Below, piece after piece: positions 29,054 through 39,562 of a DNA stretch of 50,000 bases (the stretch's first letter is position 1; every line of letters starts with the position of its first letter). The notes under the pieces were generated by a model, which worked only from the letters and a program-made list of their open reading frames with translations, did no database searches and was not told the origin of the DNA. The position numbers and the translations under genes are program-made. The DNA is taken from contig RPFO01000392.1 of the NCBI GenBank assembly GCA_009746045.1, forward strand, positions 1,855,245 through 1,905,244, in the 5' to 3' direction. The stretch is from Mesostigma viride. Lineage: Eukaryota; Streptophyta; Mesostigmatophyceae; Mesostigmatales; Mesostigmataceae.

Positions 29054-30772
29054 CACGTCCCCTGTAGAAACTCAGTCCTAAAAATAGGACTGAGTATACC
29101 ATCTTTGAGATCATGTGGCGGTAAGGGTAGGGGGGTACCCCATATGTTTGATATGCATCATAGCACTGAATATCATGCTAATGCTTGGGCATGTGCTTAA
29201 AAAATCATATGTTGACCAAATCATGTAAAATTATACATGACTCTCAACCCTTACTCGCGATTTTGGAATTTTCTGTGGAAGCACGAGTGTGTAAAATCCA
29301 ATAAAATCCATATTCACTATTAAAAATCATAGGCATGTAGATATTAGAGTTCTTGAACTGTGGCAAAAAACTGGACTCAATTCGGCCACTGGCACTGCCT
29401 GAAACATGCAAAACACTGCCAGTCCTATAAATAGGACTGGGCCTTGGTAACAAAATGCTAGCATGGGAGTGCGGTCGTACTACACACCACCGTGGCCACC
29501 AACCATGCCAATCAACTCATTTCCCTTCCAGCATAATAGGACAACATGCTTGCATCATCATATTGCAGTTATATTATACCTTATAATGTGTGAGAGCCTA
29601 TGCAAGCACGTAGGGAATGGGTTTGGATACCTACCCACGAAAGGTTTTTTTGTGTGTGTTAACCACCAATGTATTGGGCAGGTTAAGCATATTTCAAGTG
29701 TCTCTAACAAGAATGGACATGGATAAAACTGTTTTGCCTTGCCATGGCATGGCCAACATACTTGCTGGCACATGATGACAGTGGTTTACCACCAAGATCT
29801 TTCACTCACCCATATAAGCTTGAAAGCACCCTTGACGAGGCCCATGGCCACACAATTATGCAGTATGAACGTAGCAAAAGAACAACTAACATCTATGAAG
29901 GTGTTTAAACCCATACAGCGCCTAAAAACCTGCACAACTACACCAGGGCAAGGCAAATGCCTGGCAACATCATCTAAAAAGGGGGTTTTGGAGAGGGGCA
30001 GGCAACGGTCAAGAAAGAGCATCAAGACTCGAAACTGGCAACACCTCGCAAGCTTAAACTCATGTAAGAACATCAAGAAATGATGAGACAACGATATTCC
30101 GGCTTTACCTTGCATGGCTGGCGTTACCTTGGCCCAGGCGGTGCCCGCAAAAGTGGCACTTTGAGGCACACACACCATGACGTGACAGAGTGGTCGAAAT
30201 CATCAAATCTATACTGCCACTAAGTCAATTCTATGACAATGCATGATAAAAGGTAGAAAGATACCTATAAATCCTTCGAATTTCGCCGGAAAGCAGTTGT
30301 AGTAATCAATTCCGTCGGCCTGCCTGATCGCAGCTTTTTCCAGCAAGAACGGTGCCGACACCAAGTAAATCGCATCCCCGCGAGCTGAAAATTGACTTGT
30401 ATCATCTCTAGGATATATAAAATCTATTTCCTGAGTTTGGCCAGCTATATCGTCGGAAAACGTAAACTGCATGCATGGGCGCAAGCCGCCATGGCTAGGT
30501 CGTGCATTTCCGGAACTCACGTTTCACGTGGAAAAGTACCCTTACCACCTGTTCTTTGACCGTACATTTAGCCGCTCATACCAAATCCAAAAAAATCGCA
30601 AAAATATGTCCAAGAAAGATCTTTTCACGTAGTATTTGAATAAATTTTGAGGGAATTTTTTTGACAAACCTTCCGATCGGGGCAAATTTTCTACGAAACC
30701 CCAAATCTCAGTCCTAAATTTAGGACTGAGTTGAACTCAGTCCTAAAAATAGGTGTGGCTACAGACGACGTG
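29054..30772. mobile_element. TTAA-target DNA element E-A (non-autonomous)
   Basis: A 1719-bp segment flanked by TTAA (29050-29053 and 30773-30776), starting CACGTCCCCTGTAG and ending with the complement of CACGTCGTCTGTAG, so it has imperfect inverted ends of about 14 bp. TTAA target duplications are typical of the piggyBac group, but no transposase motif is seen. Four copies of a palindromic motif lie near its ends. An inner block (about 29870-30540) is homologous, in reverse orientation, to about 35100-35740 of element E-C. Assignment to piggyBac rests on the TTAA alone. Confidence 0.72.
29071..29094. repeat. Palindromic CAGTCCTA...TAGGACTG motif cluster in E-A
   Basis: A 24-bp near-palindrome CTCAGTCCTA-N4-TAGGACTGAG at 29071-29094. 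Relatives are at 29419-29440 and 30707-30730 (the latter a perfect palindrome), with a partial copy at 30736-30753. They lie near both ends of E-A and could be transposase-binding sites; that is inference. Confidence 0.8.
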
Positions 30773-30776
30773 TTAA

Positions 30777-31429
30777 GGGGACTCGTCACCAAAACACCAA
30801 AAAATCAATAAAAATTCAAAACTCGCATTAAACCTATGCAAACAGTGCCCAAAAGTGATTGGGGACACAAAGTAGCATTTATGACGATTTGTCGTGCACT
30901 TACTAGGGGTACTACCCCTGGCATGTGGCTAAAAATAGCACAAGACGCTAAACCGTTCTTGCCGCCCAACGGTCAATAGGAGCATCTGTTTGACCTGCCC
31001 ATACATTCCAAACGAGTTCCCCCTCTCCTCGACCGTTTGAGCTACTAACATGGGTCGGCGGGGCAGGTTTGTGAGAGTTATTAATTTTCCCGCCAAAATA
31101 CGGTCTTTTTTCGCGGGAAAATTAATAACTCTCACAAACCTGACCCGCTGAACCATGTTAGTAACTCAAACGGTCGAGGAGAGGGGGAACTTGTTTGGAA
31201 TGTATGGGCAGGTCAATCAGATGCTCCTATTGACCGTGGCGTGGCAAAAACGGTTTAGCGTCTTGTGCTATTTTTAGCCAAATGCCGGGGGTAATACCCC
31301 AAGTAAGTGCACGACAAATCGTCATAAATGCTACTTTGGGTCCCCAAACCCATTTGGGCATTGTTCGCATAGGTTTAATGTGAGTTTTGAATTTTTATTG
31401 ATTTTTTGGTGTTTTGGTGACGAGTCCCC
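30777..31429. mobile_element. Foldback (long-hairpin) TTAA element E-B
   Basis: A 653-bp element flanked by TTAA (30773-30776 and 31430-31433). It starts GGGGACTCGTCACC and ends with the complement. The whole element is one long inverted repeat with arms of about 315 bp and a short centre near 31095-31112 (around ACGGTCTTTTTT). No gene seen; ORFs follow the palindrome. It directly abuts E-A, sharing the TTAA. Movement by another element's transposase is inferred. Confidence 0.85.
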
Positions 31430-31433
31430 TTAA

Positions 31434-32183
31434 TGTCCAATGATGAATTGCGATCTGAACTAAAGGAATATGGATACCTATTATGTATGTTCCTTCAGTT
31501 AGAAGTACAGGAGATACCTATCACTAATAATAGTGTGGATAATAATAGATGTAAACACTGTGGACTATACAATAGGAGTGGGATTTACTGAAAATGAAAT
31601 GGTAAGATACATGGCTGTGATAGATTCCTCAAAAGTTTTTGAAGAAAAGACTCCTTCTTATCCTCCTCCTCGTTCTGTTTTACACCGTGTAGTAGTTATC
31701 AAGGACGGTGCAGTTCCTACGCACTCTCCGATGTATAGAATGGGCCCTACCGAATTAAAGGAACTAAAACAGATTTTAGTGTCACTATTAGAAGCAGGAT
31801 TGATAGAGCCTAGCAACTCCCCCTACTCAGCTGGTGTCCTGTTAGTTCCTAAGCCAAATGGCAAGTTTCGCCTAGTTACTGATTATAGGAAGTTAAATGA
31901 TATTACTGTGAAGTCTAAATACCCTCTACCTCGTATTGATGATATATTTAATAAGGTTAAAGGTTCCACTTGTTTCACGGTACTGGATTGTGCGGATGGT
32001 TTTTGGCAACTGCGTATAGCTCCTGAGGATTGCCATAAAACCGCCTTTGTTACCCCTTTTGGTCATTACCAGTTTAGAGTAGCGGCTATGGGACTCTGTA
32101 ACTCTCCTGCCTCTTTTCAAATGTTAATGAATGAAGTGCTTAGACCTGTTATGGGGAATTCTCACCTTCCTCAAGTGTCATCT
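31434..32183 (+). pseudogene. pol: Gypsy B RT, first part
   Basis: Continues the Pol frame after the TTAA elements: MSNDELRS, then after a frameshift near 31540 the RT with HSPMYRMGPTELKEL, GLIEPSNSPYSAGVLLVPK, FRLVTDYRKLN, FTVLDCADGFWQLRI (first catalytic Asp), and the MGLCNSPASFQ block. It is cut at QVSS by the ORF1-only LINE-like element. The matching second part starts at 34192 and contains YLDD. Confidence 0.88.
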
Positions 32184-34178
32184 ATAGTACTCCGTGGCAT
32201 GCAAGCCACGAGCCACGAGCCACGAGGTAGCCATGGCTGTCGGAGCTCATAACTTTCACGTTTGAGCACCGAATTCAGCTGTGAATATCACAATCGCTTC
32301 GTCTTTCTTAGACGCACATGCTGATATAATTTTCCGAAGCTATAACGCACTATACGATGAGCAAACGCCTCTCGACGCAACGCAGCCTGGCGGCTGCGCT
32401 CAGCGATGAAAATCCGCATGCAGCTTCGGCTGCAGCTTCGCCCACCGGCCCAGATGGCAACGGTGACACTAGTCGCGCACTGGTGCCCGCCCAGCCTTCC
32501 GAGCTCGCCTCGCCCTCTGCATCGCCTGAACCTAAGCGCAGTCGCTCTGCTGAGCCGCCCTGGCCCCTGGGAAGAGCGCTCCTTTGACGTCAACAGCTCC
32601 GGCTTCTGGCAACGCAGCCCCACTTGGTTCATGGAAGACGTGTTTTACGGCAATCACGCCTCGCTTCTAGCCCTGTGCGTGTACCTCACGTCCCACAACC
32701 GTGGCCGCTGGCCTGGTGACGGCAAGCTTGTCGACCCCGCCGAGGGTCTCCCAATCATTCACCGCATGCCTCGCCCCAGGCTTCAACGCTTCGCCCTCTG
32801 CTCCCTTGTTGGACGCTCCGAATCCGAGATCTGGGCTTCCAAACCGCCCCCCCCCACCTTCCCCACCGAAGCCACCATCCGCACCCTCCTCAAGGAAGCT
32901 TTCGAGCAGCACGTGACCCCTCTTGCCGCAGATGTGGCGGCGCTTGGCGGCACGCTGGCTGCTGAGCTCCCCACCATCCCCACCGCCACCGCCACCCTCC
33001 TCGCCTCCACCCCCCCCCCCCTCCGCCTCCACCGACTCCATCACCGCCCAGCTCCGCGACATCGACCAGCGCCTCAAGGATAATGCAATCGCTATCGAGG
33101 TCTTGCAGAACACAGCAGGCCTCACCGCCCAGGCAGTGAAGGACATTGCCGCCAAGCCAGCCCCGGCTGGCCTGGCCGGCGATGCTCCTCCCATCACGAC
33201 CTGGGCGGACATGCTTAAGCAACATACCACCTCCACCACCTCCGCCGTCGCAGCCCAGCTCCAGCGGCAGACGCTTGACCTCCGCGAGGAGGCCGAGCTC
33301 GCCAAGCGCAGCCTCAACGTCATTGTCAAGAATCTCAAGATGGAGGAAGGTGAGAATTCCGAGAAGCTTGCGCGTGCTTTTGAGAGAGAAATCCTTGATC
33401 GCATGGGCCTTACTGGTGAGATCGAGCTGGCCGCCCACCGCCTTCCCCGCGCGCGGGGTAAGGCCGGGCCGCCCCCGCTCCTTCTCACCGGCGGACAAGA
33501 TTTCTTTTCTCAGACGCCGCAAGCGGCTCGAGAAGACTCTCTTCACCCTTGACGACGACTTGACCCTGGCACAGCAACAACGGCGACGGGAGCTATGGCC
33601 GACCTACCTCCAGCTCCGGCAGACCAAGGCGGGCCAGCCGGTGTACTGGAAGGGGGCGGCCATCTACGTCGGCCACAAGCCCTGGCAAGCGACCCCCTCG
33701 ACCACCGCGGCCCCAGCAACTCCAGCCCCAGCCTAGGGGAATACAGCAGTAGTGTAGAATAGTTAGACAGTGGCCTTGTACATGCCCGCCTACTACAGGC
33801 ACTATACCAGCTGAGGCCTAGCCTTTTTAGTCATGTACATGTGTGCCTATGATGAGCCACCCGGCTCCAGATGATGCCTAGCTTTATTTAGTTATGCAGT
33901 GCCCATGCAGGGGGTAACTCCCTGCTGAGCAGCCATGCCCTAGCTTTTTGTATAGCTATGCTGATCTTCCCCCCCATGACAGGCTCCCCCTTCGCTGGGC
34001 ATAGCTTGAAGATCATGGGGATGCAAGTGCCCTGGTGCACCTAGAGCAAGGGTCCTTTACATCCCCACCCTTGCAGGAAGTAGCTTAGGATGTATGATAG
34101 GCCATATGCCCCCCTCTCAAGGGCTATGTGCTACATATACTCCCAACGGAGTTATGTTACAATTCAATTCAATTCAAT
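32184..34178 (+). mobile_element. LINE-like element with ORF1 only
   Basis: A 1995-bp insertion with a 13-bp target duplication, TCAAGTGTCATCT (32171-32183 and 34179-34191), and a 3' tail of repeated AATTC (34160-34178). Such a duplication and a simple 3' repeat show target-primed reverse transcription. The only gene is an L1-type ORF1; no endonuclease or RT is present. It resembles in layout the mammalian HAL1 (half-L1) elements. Whether the 5' end is native or there was an internal deletion is unknown. It must be moved by an RT from elsewhere. Confidence 0.85.
32357..33736 (+). pseudogene. L1-type ORF1 protein (three frameshifts)
   Basis: Starts at ATG 32357 (MSKRLSTQRS). The protein passes through four frames: 32357-~32565, ~32550-~33010, ~33000-~33470 and ~33470-33736, with breaks at C-rich runs near 32560, 33010 and 33470. 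The order is a Ser/Pro-rich head, a Pro-rich spacer, a helical part (LRDIDQRLKDNAIAIEVLQ), an RRM-like core (SLNVIVKNLKMEEGENSEK) and a C-terminal domain (RRKRLEKTLFTLDDDLT, RRRELWPTYLQLR, KGAAIYVG). This matches LINE ORF1 proteins, which bind element RNA. Breaks only in C runs may be sequence errors. Positions 33737-34178 are 3' non-coding. Confidence 0.8.
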
Positions 34179-34191
34179 TCAAGTGTCATCT

Positions 34192-34878
34192 GATTTAAAG
34201 GATCCTTCCTTCTCCTCTGTTTCTTTATCTGAGCACGATCGTTCTTGTGCTCAAGCTTACTTAGATGATATCCTTATTTATTCTCCTGATTTTGAAACGC
34301 ACCTACGTGATTTAAAGAAAGTCTTAGAAATAATGGCTGAAAATTCTTTGTGGGCTCGCCGTGCTAAAGTTCGTTCTGGTAGGAGTGTACCATTTTTAGG
34401 ACACGTTTTGTCAGATGCCGGGGTCGCTACCGACCCGGATAAAACTAAGTCAATTCAGGAATGGCCTATACCCCTACCGACGTTAAAGGTGTACGTAGTT
34501 TTCTAGGGATTGCCTCTTACTATAGGCGTTTTATCCCGCGTTTCGCAACTATAGCAGCCCCTATTAATCATTTATTAAAGAAGGATATCCCCTTTGTCTG
34601 GAGTAGTGAATGTCAGTCGGCTTTCCAGTGTCTAAAATCCCTACTCCTCTCTCCTCCCGTACTCATCCTACCGGATACTACTAAACCCTTTGTGGTAGCT
34701 ACAGACGCTAGTAAGGTAGCTATAGGGGGCGTCCTTCTCCAGGATCAGGGTCAGGGCTTACAGCCAATTGAGTATATATCTCTAGGACAATGCTCCCTGC
34801 GGAGGGTAACTATCCCGTACACCAGCAGGAACTCTTAGCGGTGGTGTATTGTTGCCACGCGTGGCAGCACTTTCTTAA
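34192..34878 (+). pseudogene. pol: Gypsy B RT second part and RNase H start
   Basis: Resumes after the LINE-like element: YLDDILIYS (catalytic Asp pair, YLDD at 34258-34269), the thumb FLGHVLSDAG, then a frameshift near 34480 and VRSFLGIASYYRRFIP, followed by RNase H with VVATDASKVAIGGVL (first catalytic Asp). A further shift lies near 34790. It is cut at TTTCTTAA by element E-C; joining across gives HAWQHFLKGAQFDV. Confidence 0.88.
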
Positions 34879-36557
34879 CCCCTAAATGGTCTGGCTGCCG
34901 ATTTTCCGCCTAAAACTGAGTTACAGCCGACACGTCGGCCCCTTCTCGGGGGACCAAATGCCGCGAAAACTATTGAGAATTAGGAAACGTTTAGCTGAGA
35001 AGAATGAAAGTTTATAATTTTCCTCACAGCATGGTACTAGGGTTTGCATACTTCTGACAAAGTTATAGAGGTGTTCTGGCCGGTCAAAGTACAAGGGGTC
35101 AGGGTACTTTTTCGCGTACAACGTGCATTCCGGAAAACGACGACCTGGCCATGGCGGCTTGCGCCCACGCATGGCATTTACGTTTTCGTTCGAATTTTCT
35201 GACCAAAGTCAGGAAATTGATTTTATACGTCCTAAAGATGATACAGGCCAATTTTTGGTTCGCGGGAATGCCATTTGATAGGTGTCGGCAGCGTTCTTGC
35301 TGGAAAAAACTGCGATCAGGCCGGACGATAGAAACGTTGACAGCAATACCTTTCCGGCGTATTTTAAAGGATATATTGGTTTCTTTGTACTTTTTATGAT
35401 ACATGGTAGTCGTAAACGTGCAAGGGTGGCCAGAAATCGCCGAATCCAGCGACCATGCTGCACAACTTTGGTGTGCCGAAATGCGCCATTTTGCGGCCAC
35501 CGCCTGGGCCAAGGTAACGCCATCCATGCCTGGTAAAGCTTAAGCATCGTTTTCCTATCGATGTTTGACGTTTATATATACGTTCTAGCTTGTGTAGCAC
35601 ATTCTTTTTGCATTATTCATGCTCTTTCTTGACCCTGGCCTGGCCCCTTTCTAAAACACCCTTCTTAGATGCTTCCCTCAGTCAGTTGACCTGCCACAGG
35701 GTGATGGTGATAAGTTTAAGAGGCTGTATGGGTTTGAATACCTCCATATATGTTTGTTATACATTTCCCACACACATATTGCATGAGTGTGAGGCAGTTG
35801 GCTGGTCTCTGTGGCATCATCAAGCATGTAACCGGTGAGTAGAAGCTTCCCATTGTCAGCATGTGACACCAGGTGTGCTGGCCATCACCTGGCAAGCTAT
35901 AGCAGCTTAGGCCTAGTTTATTCTTGCTAGGGCAAGCTGAAATAGGCTTAAAATCACTAGTTTGTTGGTGGCTGCCTCCTAGAATGCATGCCTTGCGTAG
36001 GGTATCCGTACCACGTTACCTACGTGCATGGACAAGGTGGCACCTGCACATAGGTGCCATGTAAGGGCAGTGTGATGATGCAGTTATGTTTCCCCATCAT
36101 TGTGGAAGGGAAATGTATTGTGTGGCATGGTTGGGGGCCATATTAGTAGGTATTAGTAGGTAGTATGCCCACTCCTACCCCCTTGGTTGCTTTTTACCAA
36201 CGGTACCCCTATGGGCTGTACTGGGTGTAACTGCTGGTATACCCACCCAAATGATGACCCCAATGGCTCAAACTGTTCAGCAACTAATTGTTTATCATCC
36301 CTGAAGTGGTAGGTGCCTAGCTCTTACAACATAATTCAAAATGCACATTCTACCAAAAATGAAAACGCTCGTCTTGACCCCCCTGACTTTGACGGCAGTT
36401 ATACATGGCCTACCCTGCATATATTAAAAATATAATTACTTACAGCAGAGTGAAATCACTCAAACCAAAGCAAACGCCCAGCTATAAACCTATATACAGA
36501 GCCATGTCAAAGCTCTATACTACGATAAGACCAATGGAAACGCCTAACGGGAGGAAC

Positions 36558-39500
36558 CTAATAGCCCTGCTGCACCGCAAAATCAGCCCGCGTACGGCGG
36601 AGCATGATGTCCGCCATGGCCCGAGTCAGCGCCACCGACAAGCGCTGACGCCAATATGACGTCCAGGTCCGCGCCGACCATGGGGCCCGCTGGCCCTCCA
36701 GGTCCAGCCGGTCCTCCCGGAGCCGGCAACACTCCTTGAAGAAGGCGGAGGTCAGGGGCCCCATGGCCCCAAACTCCTCCAGGACAAAGGGCACCACACG
36801 ATGGTGCCCGACGTCGCCGTAGGCCAGGAGCTTGGCCCGCTCCGCCCGGTCCGCCGTGTAACCTGCCGTGAGGGAGGCCCCAGCCACGTGGCTAAGAGCC
36901 AAGGGCCGCGCCACCGAAACGTCAATAAGCAGATGCCGGCCACCCCCCTCAAAGTCCAGCACCACGATGTCAGGCCGGTGGTTGGGGGAATAGAAGGCAG
37001 CGCCATCCGCATCCTCGGACCGGATGTTCGCGTGGGGGAAAACCGACCGAATCATGGCGAGCACCACCGTCAGGAGGACAGTGTGCAAATACAAATACCA
37101 ATTCTGATTCTGTTGGCCCCCCATGCAGGCAAGGTAGTGAGTCCCCGTGGGATCCAGCGGCTGCCCACAGCTACCACAAGGCCGCCCGGCCGGAACAAGA
37201 GGCTGCGGGGCAAATAGCTGGTGCCGGAGCGCCACCGAGTAGTGGCTGGGAGCCAAGGCGAATGGGGGGGCCATGGGAAGAGCACGAAGGTACGCCGAGC
37301 CCACACTCCGCAAGGAAAGCGAGAACAGCCACGCACGTCCCTGGGCGTTGAGGTCCGCGAAAAGAGCAATCCAATCAGCCGTGTGCAGAATACCCGCGTA
37401 GGTTTTCTGGTGTTTATCGATGACGCGAGCAGGGAATGCGGCGGGAGATTGAACGGAGGCGACCGAGGGAGTGCCGCGAGGGAGGTGGCGCTGTACCGCC
37501 TGAGCGGCACGGACGGGAGAACAGGCCTGCTGGATCTCAGCATAGGCCTCCTGGATGGCGGTGACGAAGGGCAAAGGGCTGCTGGGGTCCAGGAGGTCAG
37601 GCGCTGCCGTTGCCAAAAGGGGCAGGAGCCGGCAGCTTTCCGCCCACGACTGAGCGACGGAGCCCAAAAAGGCTGCTGGGGCCAGCCGGGCGGCACGAGT
37701 CAGACCGCAGCCACCCATCCGTGCAGGCAGGGAGGCAATGCGAATAGCATGTGGCGGGAGGTCGGGGCCCGGGACCAGCTGCGCCAAGGCCGACTGGATG
37801 CGTTCGTCGTGGCCCTCGGCGGCCAGCCGGACCTGAGACGGAAGAGCGCCCCGGAGCCAGTGAACGACGCGAGGGTGAGCGCAAAACCACAGAAGCAGAC
37901 CCTTGGTCTGCGAATCATGAAGGCGCGCAATCAAGGGCAGTACCTCAGTGCGTGCCTCGAGGGCGGCCCGCAGAGCATCGATGACAAACGCGGGGTCGCC
38001 AACCGGAACGCCGAGGACATCCAACCCATGGAGGCGCTCGTCCCGGCCCAAGAGCTGGGGCGGAAAGCCGGAGCAATCACCTTGGGGCGAGTACACCGCG
38101 CACTTGGCAAGGGTCAACTGGAGGTTGATGTCGGCCACCGCGGTCTGCAGTGCCAGCAGAGCCGCGGTGGTGTCCGGCACAGGGCCCAGCAGGTAGATAT
38201 CATCCAAGTAGGCCTGAATAGCGACCGCCGGGTGGGCAGCATGGACCGCTTGGAGGCAACCCTGGAGGGGGGCGGCAAAGTACAGGGGTCCCAGGGGGTC
38301 CCCTTGCTGGGTGCCCGACCGCGACAGCAGGCCGCCGCGAGTGCCGTCCTCCATGATGTGAACCAGTTGGCCGGGCTGGCCGTAGCACACGGCTGTCCAA
38401 GCGTACAAGTCCTCGAAGGACTCCATGACGGCCGCAAACATGCTGGCGCGGGACAGACTGTTGAACGCGTTGTGGCAGTCGACCTTGACGACAGCGTGGG
38501 TGGGGTGGGCCTCGAGGTAGGCCTGCACCGAATGGATGAGGATATCCGCCCCGCCTGGAGTCGTCACCCCCAGCTGGGCCGCCACCGAGGTCTCACCCGC
38601 TGCGAGGGGCGGGCAGAAAAAGGCACGGAGCTCGGGCGCCTTTTGGCGGCAGATCACTTTGCCCACGAGCTTGCGGAGCACCTCACCGCAGGCGATCGGG
38701 CGCACCTTGCCCTCGGGGGGGGCAAGACACCCTTGAGCAGAGCGAGGAGGCGAGCGCCCGCTAACCACTCGCGCGCAGCGGGAGGAACGCGACCAGCCGC
38801 CAGGTCAATGAGGGTGTCAAAGAGAATGTCCTCGCCCCCATGCCCCACCAGGACCTCCAAGTGCTCGTAGCGCCAGCCCGACGGCCCGGTAGAGGAAGCC
38901 CGCGGGACCTCACGCATCACCTCCAGGAAGCAGTCGCGGTCCAGCCGGAGGGGGGCCGGCAGGGGGTCCGGCACGGGCAGCTGGAATCCGGGCTCCGCAG
39001 GGTGAAGAGCCTCCAAGGCCGCCAGGGTAGCCGCATTGGCGGGGGCGAGCTTGGCCATTTCCAAGCGGGTCATGGCCCGGCTGAGCTGCCCCTCGCGGAC
39101 GAGGCGGATGACGTCGGCGGCCACCCGCTCGAAGTTGACCTCCCCCGACAGCCGGGCCGTGCGCGGGGGCGGCACGCCAAACAGCCCCTCCCAGTCCCCC
39201 TGCAGAAAGCGTCGGCAACGGGCAATAACCGCACCCTGGAGGCCGCGCACACCACGCCCGAGAGGGGTGAGGAGCAGGCGGGGGGTCACCATGTGCAGTT
39301 TAAAGCCCAGCGGGTCGTCCGGAGCGGCGTGCATGCGCCGGAGAGAAACGATTGCACATTGCGCGAAAAGGCTACGCGCGCGGTGGGGGAGGTCGGTCAG
39401 GGTAGACGTCGGGTTGATGGCGCATGCATCCCAGGGGACCGTGTCAAGCCAACGCCAACTGGCCGAGTAGTCGGGCGGCGGGGGCTGGGAGCCGGGGGAG

Positions 39501-39562
39501 CCGAGGCGGGAGGGGGGAGGGGGCCGGGACTGCTGGCCGGTTGAGGGGCCGTTGAGCAACAC
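36558..39562 (-). pseudogene. RT and C-terminal nuclease of R2-like non-LTR protein
   Basis: Frame 39562 to about 38710 leads into the RT, with a one-base shift at the G run near 38712-38719. The RT has KVRPIACGEVLRKLVGK, VVKVDCHNAFNSLSR (first Asp), GTQQGDPLGPLYF and YLDDIYLLG (about 38199-38210). After the thumb follows a cysteine-histidine knuckle CGSCGQP...THYLAC (near 37125-37180) and a restriction-like nuclease with HRPDIVVLDF (near 36975) and LLIDVSVARP (near 36920), the usual R2-type order. Ends at 36558. The enzyme nicks target DNA and primes cDNA there. Breaks fall in homopolymers. Confidence 0.88.

Noticed and set aside
37221-38870. 549-codon ORF on the plus strand
   Set aside because: It is the antisense shadow of the RT-nuclease gene in very GC-rich DNA; no domain was recognised.
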